64,000 bases of DNA from Chrysoperla carnea (GCF_905475395.1 NC_058342.1:14170640-14234639); one strand, 5' to 3'; shown: positions 36,121 to 46,695, counted from the first letter of the stretch. Notes: generated by a model not told the origin, from the sequence alone. Program-made: numbers and translations.

Positions 36121-36525
36121 GTTATTATGCTTCCGGACAGACAACTACTATGCTTCCTTCATCTCGACCACGAAGTTTCCTTCAAGGGCAAGTGCATTTT
36201 TGATCTACCTGCATATCTGCCTGGCTACAGATTGTCAAAAATTATGGGTGGAAGTTATTAAGTTTTGTTTTATTGCACGGTGCATACATATAAACCAAAT
36301 ACATGCTTTGTAGTCAAGTAATGAGTTATTTTTAGCTCTTTACAATACCACGCAACTACAAAAATACATAATATATTGTGTGCAAGTGCTACTTATAAAT
36401 TTGATAATATAGATATCTCTCTTCAATCATCAATACTCTACCTATAGTCATCTCTGTTCATCAAATGATGGATTTTCGATGAACTCGATGAAATTTTGTT
36501 GTTATATCATCGACAACCTTATATT
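36121..36525. other. Non-coding stretch
   Basis: Nothing recognised. Confidence 0.4.
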
Positions 36526-36756
36526 CTAATATATGGTATTATTATAAACTACAAGATTTTCTAAATATTTTAGATAGTTTTTTATCACATTCTCTAGATT
36601 TTTTGATATAGAAATATCCAATTGAAAAGGATAACCCGTATGATTCATCATTTTTTCAGCCAACTTGTGAACGATAAAATAATAATAAAAGGTCCGGTGA
36701 CCTAGGAATTTTATGTCGATTTTTGTTTGTGCATCTATGATGGAACCACTGATCAC
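36526..36756 (-). CDS. Candidate isolated exon, unrecognised
   Basis: A 76-codon minus-strand frame whose composition is more protein-like than most chance frames here. It reads DIKFLGHRTFYYYFIVHKLA, then NHTGYPFQLDISISKNLENV, and ends at TAG. Upstream there is a possible acceptor (ttctttgtaag or gatcag), which would make it a last coding exon. I cannot name the family and see no partner exon, so this is a low-confidence candidate. It could be a host gene end, a transposon fragment or chance. Confidence 0.25.
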   Translation of the reverse strand: MISGSIIDAQTKIDIKFLGHRTFYYYFIVHKLAEKMMNHTGYPFQLDISISKNLENVIKNYLKYLENLVVYNNTIY

Positions 36757-36986
36757 TTACAAAGAATATAATCAACAGAAAGTAATAAGCATGGTTTATT
36801 GCATGATTATAAAAATCAAATCAAATTTTTTTGTATACAATAAATATGAGTAATTACTAGGTTGTTCTAATTTTTCGGTGAAGGGGAAGCCTTGTTACTT
36901 TGTTTTTATAATTGAGTTTATAGCGTTTGTCAAGGTTAGAATGGTATTTCATTTTGTACATTAACTTTCCTTTAATTTTAAGAATT

Positions 36987-37164
36987 CCGTAGCACGTTTT
37001 AAGGTTCCGTACCCGAAGGGTTACCAACGGTGTCCAATTTGTAAGACTTCGCAGTCTGTCAGTCTATATGTCTACATGCCCGCCTGTCTGCCGGTCAACA
37101 GTAGGTAACTCATAAACCACAATAGTTAGTTGAAATTTTTACGAGAGTGTGTATTATTAATACC
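36987..37164 (+). mobile_element. Second GTCY-bearing insect repeat (GTTCCGTACCC type)
   Basis: aaggttccgtacccgaaggg, then gacttcgcagtctgtcagtc, a GTCT/GCCT run (37059-37095), actcataaaccacaatagtt and agttgaaatttttacgagag. The same order of phrases (GTTCCGTACCC, GACTCCGC, GTCTGTCTGTC, CATGAACCG, TTGAAATTTTCAC) is a very abundant repeat in Lepidoptera and other insects (from memory). It abuts the 37165-37560 element. Confidence 0.6.
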
Positions 37165-37560
37165 GATATTCGTTGTGTGCGTCGTAGTCATGGTAAGGAC
37201 AATAAAATCGATGCCAGCGCTTCCAGTGAAAAATTTTGGCGTTAAAGGAGGCTATTATTACTAATTTGCAGTTCTTTACATGTTAATGTTATAAAATGCC
37301 AAATTAAAATTATTGTAAAACACGAATTAATTAAACATAATGCATTAAAAATTGTGACAAATAAGAATCAAATTGCACAAATATTATTTTTAAAATGTAA
37401 ATTATCATAATTATTTATTTAAATTTGTTAGACAATAATATTAAATTTTCAATGTAAGTCTTAAATGCAAACCATACAATTATATATGCATCCATACAAT
37501 TCTATAATTAAAGTAGTGTATCGTTACCATGGAAACGAAACTCACGCACGGAGCGAATAG
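37165..37560 (-). mobile_element. 390-bp element, copy of 15815-16203
   Basis: Reverse-complement match to the copy at 15.8 kb along its entire length, with scattered substitutions and small indels (gcctcctttaacgcc against gccccttttaaagcc). Non-coding. Confidence 0.8.
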
Positions 37561-37564
37561 CAGC

Positions 37565-38500
37565 AAATAATAAAATGTTATAAAAATTAAAAATAAAAAA
37601 TAAAAAACTGGAAACCGTATTAAAATGTATGAGTAGTTTCTAGTTTATAATAATAGATGGCATTACAAAAATAGTTTTTGTGTATAATCATAGAGGGCAA
37701 TAATAGTTGTTTTTTAAAATTTGTATTGTAAATTTATGGTGACGTAATAATAATAATAATAATGTAATGTGTAATGTAGTGGAATCTAGAACCTTGACTC
37801 TTTTTTAGGAAAAAAAATCCTGGACACAATTGTGGAAATATTTCAGACAAAAAACTTAAAAAGTCTTTAAATATTTTGTCTGAAATATTTCTACCAGGGG
37901 GTTCATATGTATCTTTAGGTCTATAAACATCATTTTGCGAACAACCCCTAAATCTCTTTAAAAACCTAAGTACCTATACCACATTTTGAACGAAGCTCTG
38001 ATGCCTAATCAAATAGGCTTTCGGCTTCGAAAGTCAGATCGAAAGCCTATAATTGGCATCTAAGAGAACGGACTTATAGCGGTCAATCATCAAGGGAAAT
38101 CTGTGTGATTAATGATTGTGTCATTAAACCAATCGGCTAAAATTTTTAGTGTGTATACGAAACCTTTCACGTATTCTCAAATTCATACTTTACTAAAATT
38201 TGTCTAAATTTTTTAAAATAAAGTTTAGAGGGGAAGATAAGTATAATTAGGTTTATTAACTGTCTTGAACTCACATTAAATAACCCAAAAACATTTCGTT
38301 TAATTTTCAATGCAGCATCTCCCTTTTTTAAAATTATTTGAAACAATTAAACATGTAACCAAACAAAAAATTCATATTTTTTTCCAAATCACCTATGTAA
38401 CTATAGAACCATTTCAATTTTCAGTCTAAGAAAATTAAATAGAATATCATGGTAATAAAACAAAAATTAATCCATGTTTGACATTAAAATCATAATTAAA
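37565..38500. other. Non-coding stretch with a 20-bp hairpin
   Basis: 37832-37851 (tggaaatatttcagacaaaa) pairs with 37873-37893 (ttttgtctgaaatatttcta). A short (AAT)n run lies near 37748-37762. Nothing else recognised. Confidence 0.45.
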
Positions 38501-39045
38501 CAAGTGAAAACAAACAATTGACTGAGTTAATTGTTGAAATACCATGCATAGTCAGTGTTGATTTCTTTATCACATTACACATACATAACTGATAATCAAG
38601 TATAGTACATATTATAAATGTTCCGCCTAATTAGCGCCCTCACGGGTAAACAGTGATGTTTACGAAAAAATGTTTCAAACAAAAGTTGTTTAATTTTTGA
38701 TAAGAAACATTTTTTACATTTAAACTTTTGTTCTATCTCTAACGGTTTACAAGATGGGTCCTACGGACCCAAGACCCAATTGTCCTATGATGCTCATTTA
38801 CGAACTTGACTTCACTTTTTACGTCCTGAGTACGCTGTAAAAATTTCAGCTCGATACCTTTTTTCGTTTTTGAGTTATCGTGTCCACAGACGGACGGACG
38901 GAGGGACAGCCGGAAATGGACTAATTAGGTGATTTTATGACCACCTATGACAAAATTTTTTTCCTAGCATCATTATTTTTAAGCGTAACAAACTTGGGAT
39001 TAAACTTAATATACTATGTATATTTCATATATATATACATGGTAT
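38501..39045 (+). mobile_element. Family D element, full length
   Basis: Complete order: caagtgaaaacaaacaattg, gttaattgttgaaatacc, ctaattagcgccctcacggg, gtaaacagtgatgtttac, gatgggtcctacggaccc, gcgtttttgag-type core, ggacggacggaggg, gccggaaatggactaattag, ATG 38937 and its frame, catggtat. Flanked by A-rich DNA on both sides. Confidence 0.92.
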
Positions 39046-39539
39046 AAAAATTCACAAAATACTTGCGAAAATTTCGAAAACTATGAAAGTAATTTTTAAA
39101 ATTTTTTGCTATCTTGTAAACCGGTAGAGATATAACGAAAATTTGAATATGAAAGTTATTTCTTATGAAACAATTTTTGTTTGAAATATTTTTTTCTAAA
39201 CACCCCTTTTTACCCGTGAGGACGTCTCTAAAATAATTCAACATTTCGAAGTATTTTTTGAAATTGTTTTTTGCTTTTCTAGAATGTTTCACAAAACCAC
39301 TAGTTGAAGTTAACCAAAAAAAAAGTCAACACACATTTTTTTATAGTTTTGGAGAAAATGGACACCAAAGTTTTTTTTAGGTTGCGCCCTCACGGGTAAA
39401 CAGTGATGTTTACGAAAGAATGATTCAAATAAAAGTTGTTAATTTTTTTATAAGGAATAACTTTTACATAACTTTTTTTGTATCTCTTACGGTTTACAAG
39501 ATGGATACTTTTTCATTTGATTGAATGAGCAAAATAATT
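39046..39539 (+). mobile_element. Family D remnants, module-B type
   Basis: 39230-39540 carries the alternative 5' module (tttctagaatgtttcacaaa, accactagttgaagttaac, tttggagaaaatggacacca), then gcgccctcacgggtaaacag and a truncated core. 39080-39230 looks like an older copy in reverse. The 92-codon minus frame here is a shadow. Confidence 0.65.
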
Positions 39540-39564
39540 ATACCATGCATATATGAAATATACA

Positions 39565-40530
39565 GGGGAGCGGAGGGTAATGCCGTACACCTAACTTTAA
39601 ACGTGTATTTCTTCGAACCTACTTAATAGAATACAATGCTTTATGTATCAAGCCATCATAAATTTAGTCTAGTTTTATATAAATAATCCATAATTGGCAG
39701 TGTCCAATATGACAGTGTCAAAATCAAATTATTCCATAAAGTTATTTGTACGGAATTACCCGAGACTTGCGTCTAATTCCGTACATAATTTAAAGAACCT
39801 AAGAAGCCTGAAAAAAGGTATTTTTCACAAATAAAAAATAATTTTAATTAACTGTGGGTAATCATTTATTTATTCACAAAATACACAGATATTATCGTCC
39901 ACAGAATTTGCGCCACTACACAAAGCATGTGCCCATTTGTCACATGACACACATCTGTACCATAATTCTATATCCTTACCAAATTCATTACATATTACAC
40001 ACAATTCATGAACTCCTCATATTTCTGATTCTAAATTTACTGCTTCTACTGGTGAAATGAGTTCATGTGATATCTCTGATTCTGCATTTACTGCTGCTTC
40101 TGGAGAAATAATTTCATGCAATGCTTCATTACGGGTAATACCGTACAGTGTACGAAAATTCCCGAAACCGAATTCAAATTTCAAGAATGAGAATTTACCT
40201 AAAAAAAAATTCAATAAAGGGATTCTTTGATCAAAATCTTATTATAAAGATATTTATAGTCCGAAATATAATAATTTCATTATAAAATTTAATAAAAATA
40301 GGTACTTACATCTTATTTTTTGATGTTTAAAAGTTGTAAAAACGAGCGCCAAATCACATAACATCTATTTATACCAAAATGATTACCCTTAATAACACAG
40401 TAACTTAAGAGGCTATACTAACACTACTGCGCTAATGATTGACACCAAGAAAACGCACGCAGCTCAATTCCTTCAGGATAAACAGTGATGTACGGAATTA
40501 GCCGCTGTACGGTATTAGCCTCCGCTCCCC
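39565..40530 (-). mobile_element. Non-autonomous DDE-type DNA transposon with zinc-finger remnant
   Basis: Ends are inverted: ggggagcggagg-gtaatgccgtacac and ggggagcggagg-ctaataccgtacagc. It splits a family D copy and leaves CA on both sides (39563-39564, 40531-40532). The termini bear an uninterrupted G run, unlike other MITEs here. Inside, the minus strand keeps the 3' end of a transposase gene (see 39870-40214). Most of the catalytic domain is deleted, so movement would need a relative elsewhere. Confidence 0.85.
39870..40214 (-). pseudogene. Transposase C-terminus with C4HC3 (PHD-like) finger
   Basis: The minus-strand frame from 40214 carries an acidic duplicated linker (IISPEAAVNAESEI / LISPVEAVNLESEI), hits a single in-frame TGA at 40019-40017, and continues in the same frame to TAA at 39872-39870. 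After the TGA it reads CVICNEFGKDIELWYRCVSC, then DKWAHALCSGANSVDDNICV and FCE. That gives a complete C-x2-C, C-x2-C, H-x2-C, C-x2-C set, a PHD-type zinc knuckle. Pogo/Tigger/jerky-type and some other insect DDE transposases end in such a finger with W-x-x-C and WAH motifs, so the finger is the tail of that protein (inference). The rest of the transposase is gone. Confidence 0.7.
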
Positions 40531-41059
40531 CATAGTATATTAAGTTTAGTCCCAAGTTTGTAACGCTTAAAAATAATGATGCTAGGAAAAAAATTTTGTC
40601 ATAGGTGTTCATAAAATCACCTAATTAGTCCATTTCCGGTTGTCCGTCCGTCTGTCCGTCCGTCCGTCCGTCTGTGGACACGATAACTCAAAAACGAAAA
40701 AAGATATCGAGCTGAAATTTTTACAGCGTACTCAGGACGTAAAAAGTGAGGTCAAGTTTGTAAATGAGCATCATAGATCAATTGGGTCTTGGGTCCGTAG
40801 GACCCATCTTGTAAACCGTTAGAGATAGAACAAAAGTTTAAATGTAAAAAATGTTCCTTATAAAAAAATAAAAAACTTTTGTTTGAAACATTTTTTTTGT
40901 AAACATCACTGTTTACCCACGAGGGCGTTAAATAGGTGCAAATTTTATAGTATGTATTAATAATATAGGAATATCAGTTGTGTGTGTGTCTATTTAAAAA
41001 TGAATATCTTTTGTTATTTACGTGACGTCAAAAAAACAAACGATTGCGCATCAAAAATA

Positions 41060-41479
41060 TTTTATATTAAAAATTTTTTTTGATTATAATAAAAGATATA
41101 CGGAAAATATTTTCTTTATGCGCTCCTGATTGATTTATAACTTATCCATTATTTAACTTCAAAATTCAAAAATCAAAATTCCCATTAATAAATAATAAAA
41201 TAAATAATAAATTGTTATTAATAAAATTAATTTGTAATTTGAGAATTATTTTATACTTATTTATAAACAAATACAATCGTAATATAAGTAAATTTTTCTC
41301 GGAATTTATTTGTTATCAATTTGCAATTTGAGAATTATTTTATAAATATTTTTAAACAAATGCAATCATAACATAGGTAAACTAGCTGGACCCGTGAGGA
41401 ATTCCGTAGTGCAGTACTCGTGGCTAAAAAAAGGCTAGACATAAGTGATACAAAACATAGATAATAATTTACTCTATTT
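41060..41479. other. AT-rich stretch with a local duplication
   Basis: ttgcaatttgagaattattt + tata occurs near 41318 and a close relative near 41230 (taatttgagaattattttat). Otherwise nothing recognised. Confidence 0.4.
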
Positions 41480-41710
41480 TTATTTATAGGCAATTTTATT
41501 ACAGATATGATAAACAAATTACATAATAAACCAAATTTATTGTTTAAATTATTTGTTTAGCTTATTTTTGCTAAGCAGTACATTTTTAGACCGTGACTCT
41601 ACCTTTCGCCATTAGCGACTTAGCGAACACGATAAGCTTTAAAATGGTAGGTAAATCATGAAATTTAATAAAGAAATAAAGAAGAAACAGGCTAGAGAAA
41701 TAAATTATCC
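41480..41710. mobile_element. Family V element, reverse orientation
   Basis: Shares gatatgataaacaaattaca, tttttagaccgtgactctac, gcgaacacgataagctt and agaaacaggctagagaaata with the other family V copies. Confidence 0.6.
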
Positions 41711-41983
41711 TCGGGGTAAATTTTTTTATACTCTGCGTTCATGTATTAGAAGCACTTCAATTAAATTTAGTTTAAAATTTGTAATGCTTAAAACTATTGA
41801 TATTAGAAAATTTTTTATGAAAAATATTATCCAAATTTGGTATAATTGGTTCATTAAAATTTGATAAAATTTTGCGTGTGGTAAGCAAAAAAGGGAATCG
41901 TAAGAAAACACGATCTTAAAGATTTTTTCATTAAAGTTGTTGTCTCGCTATGGACATATAGTGTCAGAAAATTATCAATTTTA

Positions 41984-42577
41984 ATACCATGTAGATATGA
42001 AAAATATCATAGTATATTAAGTTCAGTCCAAAGTTTGTAGCGCTTAAAAATATTAATACTACGAAAAAAATTTTGGTATAGGTGTTCATAAAATCACCAT
42101 TTCCGGTTGTCTGTCTGTCGTCTGTCGTCTGTCGTCTGTCGTCTGTCGTCTATCGTCTATCGTCTGTCGTCTGTCTGTCCATCTGTCATCACGATTACTT
42201 AAAACGAAAAGAGATATCAAGCTGAAATGTGCTGAGGATGTAAAAAGTGAGGACAAGTTCGTAAATGAGCAACATAGGTCAATTGGGTCTTGGGTACGTA
42301 GGACCCATCTTGTAAACCGTTAGAGATAGAACAAAAGTTCAATTGTAAAAAATGTTCCTTATAAAAAAATAAACAACTTTTGTTTGAAACATTTGTTCAT
42401 AAACATCACTGTTTACCCATGAGACCGCAAATTGTAATTATATATATATATATATATATATATGTTATGGCTACATATATGTGTGACATGTATGTATGTG
42501 TAATATGACAGAGTAATCAACACTGTCTATGCATGGTATTTCAACAATTAACTCAGTCAATTGTTTGTTTTCACTTG
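41984..42577 (-). mobile_element. Family D element with heptamer microsatellite
   Basis: Full-length minus copy. Its microsatellite has become a 7-bp repeat (tcgtctg) of about seven units with two tcgtcta variants (42115-42175). A (TA)n run at 42438-42463 lies in the 5' third. The 3' frame carries S-A-T-N-F-G changes but stays open. Confidence 0.9.
42438..42463. repeat. (TA)n microsatellite
   Basis: About thirteen TA units inside the family D copy. Confidence 0.9.
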
Positions 42578-42579
42578 TT

Positions 42580-43369
42580 ATATTTAAAAAATTGGTATTC
42601 TCGGTCAACTTTGAAGATTGAAAGTCGAAGAAAAAACGAAAATGCGCACAAATACTTCAGCTAGAACTTTTAATTACTCCAACTACCTCCCTAAAAAGGG
42701 CGTGTTAGGCACGCCCCTGGCAGGTCGACTTTTTTTCACGGCGTGTTTACATGTGGTAACTTTAGTAACAGAGATTAACGACGGCTAAAACTTCCTTTTT
42801 TTGGTCAAACGACCAAAATAAAAAAAATAAAAAAACTATTCTAAAAACAAATATTTATCCTAAATATGTAAATAATTATTAATATTCCAAAATCGTTATT
42901 TAATTTAAATAAAGTATCCCATAAAAACATTTTATATGTGTTGGTTGATTTTTAAACGAAAAAATGCAAATTAAATTATTAAAAGTAAATATTGGTAAAG
43001 ACCACCGCGTTAAAGTCGCCACCTTCCCTTGCTCTCACTTATCCCGCTTCCATAACACACGAAATAATGGTAGGGATTGTTTTACACAGGTAAAATATAT
43101 GCACAGCTTTCAATTTTTTTTAAAAGTAAAATAGTCATAATTCATTGAGTATATAAGAAAAGGCGGCCATGAATTGTTTTACATTCACTAGTTATACAGA
43201 AATCTTTAATTTGTGGTTAAAACGATCCTCAAAGATGGCACAGTAAAAAGACTAGCCTCACACGATTAATATTATTGACTTAAAATATGGTAACGTCGGA
43301 GAACATCATACGAGTCAATAACACTGTTTTGAACAGAGACAGCATCGACTCGAAAAAAGAAACCAAAAT
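42580..43369. other. Non-coding stretch
   Basis: Nothing recognised except a gcgtgttaggcacgcccctg palindrome near 42701. A related phrase (ttagatacgcccctgagatg + tcgac) occurs at 52161. Confidence 0.4.
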
Positions 43370-43600
43370 TTTAAATAGCTGTACCTCTGCGAAAAAATAT
43401 CGAGTTTGGAACAATTATAGCTCGTTTGAAAACTTATATTTTCTAGTTTTGGAAAATATTGCTCAACAATTTTTATCACCCCTTCCTGCTTTGTCCCGCA
43501 AGCGGAAAAGATGAAAAATGTTATCCCTAAATTTTAAATAAAGTTTAAGAGGGTACCAAAATTTTAAAAATTGTTTTAGCATATTTTAACACACAAAACA
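43370..43600 (-). repeat. Family Z repeat, reverse orientation
   Basis: gctcgtttgaaaacttatat, tctagttttggaaaatattg, tttttatcaccccttcctgc, gaaaaatgttatccctaaat and ggtaccaaaattttaaaaat are the reverse complement of the Z segment at 46.9-47.1 kb. The 75-codon frame at 43287 is partly this repeat. Confidence 0.7.
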
Positions 43601-43990
43601 CAATATACAGCGCTAGCAGCCAAACCCGGCGTTGCTCCGGTTAAAATACAAAGCATATTTAATGGTATAAATAATATTTAAGGATCCATTTTTAAACATA
43701 AATATTATAGATTTCTATCTTAGATATTTAGAGACTTATTCGATCATTAAACATACGGTGTATATAGAGTATATCAAATTAATTAACTAATTAAAGAATT
43801 ATAATAATTATAAGTTAAAATAGAAAACCCCTTATTCTATTCTATTACCTTCTATTGTCCTTTTTCTTGTTAGAAAATCGTTTAATTTAGTAAAATTTAT
43901 ATCCAGACAGAATATTTTAATATAAATAACTTACTTTTAATAACAATAAAACCCTTGAAAAAACACTAAACTTGGTTGAAGTTAAAAGAT
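43601..43990. other. Non-coding stretch
   Basis: 43612-43650 is a scrap of the AACTAGCTG-type repeat. The rest is unrecognised AT-rich DNA. Confidence 0.4.
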
Positions 43991-44103
43991 TTTAATTTCG
44001 GAAGAAGGTCCAGCTCTCTACTGGCCGTCGAGAGATGGCGCTAGCAGCTCTCGGCGGTCAGTTTAAAGTTGATCATGATTATTGTTGTCGGTCTAAACTA
44101 ACT

Positions 44104-44213
44104 TTCTAGATCATTTCTAGAAATTTCTAGAATTTTCTAGAAAATTTCGAATCGATTTTGACCGTTACACACATTTTGAAACTTTCTAGATCATTCCAGA
44201 AATTTGTTCTGAA
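44104..44213. promoter_or_regulatory. Heat-shock-element array
   Basis: From 44115 to 44142 TTC and GAA alternate without error at 5-bp spacing: TTCTAGAA at 44115, 44125 and 44135, six consecutive nTTCn/nGAAn pentamers. A seventh TTC lies at 44104. A second, looser group spans 44184-44213 (TTC 44184, TTC 44194, GAA 44199, TTC 44207, GAA 44211). HSF trimers bind three such pentamers; six phased units would be a strong site (established). What it drives is unclear: the nearest downstream ATG (44220) opens a 75-codon frame I do not recognise, and no transposon ends were found around it. Confidence 0.65.
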
Positions 44214-44219
44214 GTTAAC

Positions 44220-44447
44220 ATGAGTAAGAAAAAGACAGATATATATTTTTCACATTTTTGCCACCTACAACTACCCACTTCCAGCCAGCGCAACCAAACC
44301 TTACTTTCACTAAGAGACGAAGGGGTATTTACCGCCCCAATGGGAAGTTGTTTGGAGTTGGTGGTCATAGAGAAAACTCTTCTACTACGTCTTCACGTAG
44401 TAACATTAGCACTTTATATGCATGTATATATTAGATTAGATAAGTAA
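44220..44447 (+). other. 75-codon frame downstream of the HSE array
   Basis: Starts MSKKKTDIYFSHFCHLQLPT 7 bp after the last HSE pentamer and ends RLDK. There is no recognisable domain, and the region is less AT-rich than its surroundings. It may be chance or a remnant of the unit once driven by the array. The distance is far too short for an ordinary promoter-to-ORF arrangement, since the array would overlap the core promoter. Confidence 0.2.
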
Positions 44448-44492
44448 GTAAACACCATACATGCTTAGTATGCTGATTAAACATTTTAATAA

Positions 44493-45179
44493 CAAGTGAA
44501 AACAAACAATTGACTGAGTTAATTGTTGAAATACCATGTATAGACAGTGTTGATTTCTTTATCATATAACACATACAGACATGTGACACATACATAACTG
44601 ATATTCAAGTATAGTACATACTATCAAATTTCCGCCTAATTGGCGCCCTCACGGGTAAACAGTGATGTTTACCAAAAAATTTTTTAAGCAAAAGTTGTTT
44701 ATTTTTTGATAAGGAACATTTTTTACATTTAAACTTTTGTTCTATCTCTAACGGTTTACAAGATGGGTCCTACGGACCCAAGACCCAATTAACCTATGAT
44801 GCTCATTATGTTTACCAAAAAATTTTTTAAGCAAAAGTTGTTTATTTTTTGATAAGGAACATTTTTTACATTTAAACTTTTGTTCTATCTCTAACGGTTT
44901 ACAAGATGGGTCCTACGGACCCAAGACCCAATTAACCTATGATGCTCATTTACGAACTCGACCTCACTTTTTATGTCCTGAGTACGTTCAGTTCGATATC
45001 TTTTTTCGTTTTTTAGTTATCGTGTCCACAGAGGGACGTACGGACTACCGGAAATGGACTAATTAGGTGATTCTATGAACACCTATAGCAAAATTTTGTA
45101 CGTAGCATCAATATTTTTAAGCGTTAGAAACTTGGGACTAAAATTAGTATACCTTGCATATTACATATATGCATGGTAT
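44493..45179 (+). mobile_element. Family D element with a 143-bp internal tandem duplication
   Basis: From caagtgaaaacaaacaattg to catatatgcatggtat. Segment 44665-44807 is repeated without visible change at 44808-44950; both contain accaaaaaattttttaagca and gatgggtcctacggacccaa. The microsatellite is almost gone. The 3' frame starts at ATG 45075. Confidence 0.92.
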
Positions 45180-45199
45180 AAAAATTTATTGCTATACAA

Positions 45200-45640
45200 A
45201 TTTACTTGGAATGCGAATCTTGATCAAAAAGCTCAAACGAGAACTTTTTATAGCTCATTTTCAAGAAAAATAAACAAACTTTCGAGTGGTTTAAATAAAT
45301 TTGTTGAAAAATCATTTTTAAAATGTTTGTACGCTTTTACATTCCTCATCTTTTCAACCCTCCGTACAAAGCGGCAAGAGGCGATAAAAATGTTTGAGCA
45401 ATAGATTCCAAAACTAGAAAGTACAAGCTTTCTAATAAGCATGATAAGATTTTAGATAACGCCATTTTCATAAAATGGTCAGGTGAAAAAACGCTTAAAA
45501 TATGGAAAATATTTGTTTTTTGACATGTTTTAAAAACGAAAATTGCAAACAATATGCAAGAGCTTACAAAAAGGCAGTTTAAGTTTGTAAGAGTTTGCTC
45601 TTACATCTGAAAATGCGGAAATCTAAAATACGAAATAAAA
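45200..45640 (+). repeat. Family Z repeat
   Basis: gctcattttcaagaaaaata, aaactttcgagtggtttaaa, acaaagcggcaagaggcgat, ccaaaactagaaagtacaag and gataagattttagataacgc in order. Abuts a family D 3' end. Confidence 0.75.
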
Positions 45641-45703
45641 CCAAAAGAACTATGTTTGAAAATTTATTCCGCAATTATGTAGAGCACAAACAACAAGCGT
45701 TAC

Positions 45704-46003
45704 TTGGTAATATTTGACTACAAAGCAAAGCCGTATCTATCGAATGTACATACACTCGAAAGAAACGCAATTGCAATGTTGTTACATTACCTCGCCGGGC
45801 CAGAACAAAAAAAGTGTGTGGAAACTAAGAATAATATGAATTTTGGTTTCCAGATACTTTTTTCTAAATGTAAACATCAAATTCAAAAAGAAAATTTCGA
45901 TTTTAATTTGTGTGATTATTCGTCGTTAGTGAAAAACCACAGGAAAAAAAAATGCCCTTGCGGTGAAGTACAAGTCCCGACAATAGAAAATGTTAGAAAT
46001 TGA
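45704..46003 (+). other. 99-codon open frame, unrecognised
   Basis: Reads YLSNVHTLERNAIAMLLHYL early and ends KNHRKKKCPCGEVQVPTIEN. It has cysteines at C-x-C and other positions but no domain I know. The phrase gtatctatcgaatgtacata recurs at 46699, across the foldback at 46118-46695, so this frame borders a repeat. More likely a transposon remnant than a gene. Confidence 0.25.
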
Positions 46004-46117
46004 TTTGTTAAAAATATGGTGGTATTGAAAATATCAAAAATTTTGAAAACCAATTTTAATCACTTTCTAATTACAATGAAGAAATACTTAAGAGTCTGTA
46101 AATTCTTCAAAGTTGTA

Positions 46118-46695
46118 CTTCATTGATGACGTAGTTTTGATGAAGAACAAATCGAAATGATAACGGACGATGTATGTTGAAAGAAATTGAAATTAACCAC
46201 AGAATGAAGTCATGATGTGGAATAGGAATCAACTCACCAAATCTAGACGAAAAGATGGGTGCTACGTAAAAAGCTCTTTGATGTTAAACTTAACAAGTCT
46301 AAGTTTAAGGGAGGGATTCAGTTCATTATTTGAATTTCATAGACGAATATACAATCGATATTCGTTGTAACGAAGATAGTGAAAACTTTTCGCATAATTT
46401 TACCGAAAATTAATAAAATTTCACTATCTTCAAAAGATGATTCAAATTCGATTGATAAATTTAATTCAAATGATGAACTGATCCCTCTCTTAAACTTAGA
46501 CTTGTTAACTTTAACATCAAAGAGCTTTTTACGTAGCACCCATCTTTTCGTCTAGGTTTGGTGAGTTGATTCATCATATTCCACACCATGACTTCATTCT
46601 GTGGTTGATTTCAACTTCTTTCAACATGCATCGTCCGTTATCATTTCGATTTGATCTTCAACATCATCTTAATCAACACTACGTTATCAATGAAG
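46118..46695. mobile_element. Foldback with arms of about 225 bp
   Basis: The left arm 46118-46340 (cttcattgatgacgtag, atgataacggacgatg, cagaatgaagtcatgatgtg, agacgaaaagatgggtgcta, cttaacaagtctaagttta) is mirrored in 46465-46695. In the loop a smaller hairpin pairs gaagatagtgaaaac with attttcactatcttc-type sequence. On the minus strand the arm has a protein-like frame (KLFDVKVNKSKFKRG..., 46539-46318), so the arms may derive from a coding sequence. I cannot name it. Confidence 0.75.

Larger units (their letters stand above)
39540..41058 (-). mobile_element. Family D element split by a 966-bp transposon
   Basis: Segments 39540-39564 (ataccatgcatatatg...) and 40531-41058 are one copy interrupted at gaaatataCA / CAtagtatatt. 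The right part has five or six GTCC/GTCT units and the frame from ATG 40612. Its 5' part carries an extra block (cgtgacgtcaaaaaaacaaa + cgattgcgcatc) that is shared only with the copy at 48095. Confidence 0.85.

Noticed and set aside
46118..46180. Possible reverse transcriptase motif (FIDDVVLM) in the foldback arm
   Set aside because: Stops follow within a few codons, the mirror arm reads FIDNVVLI, and no flanking RT motifs were found.
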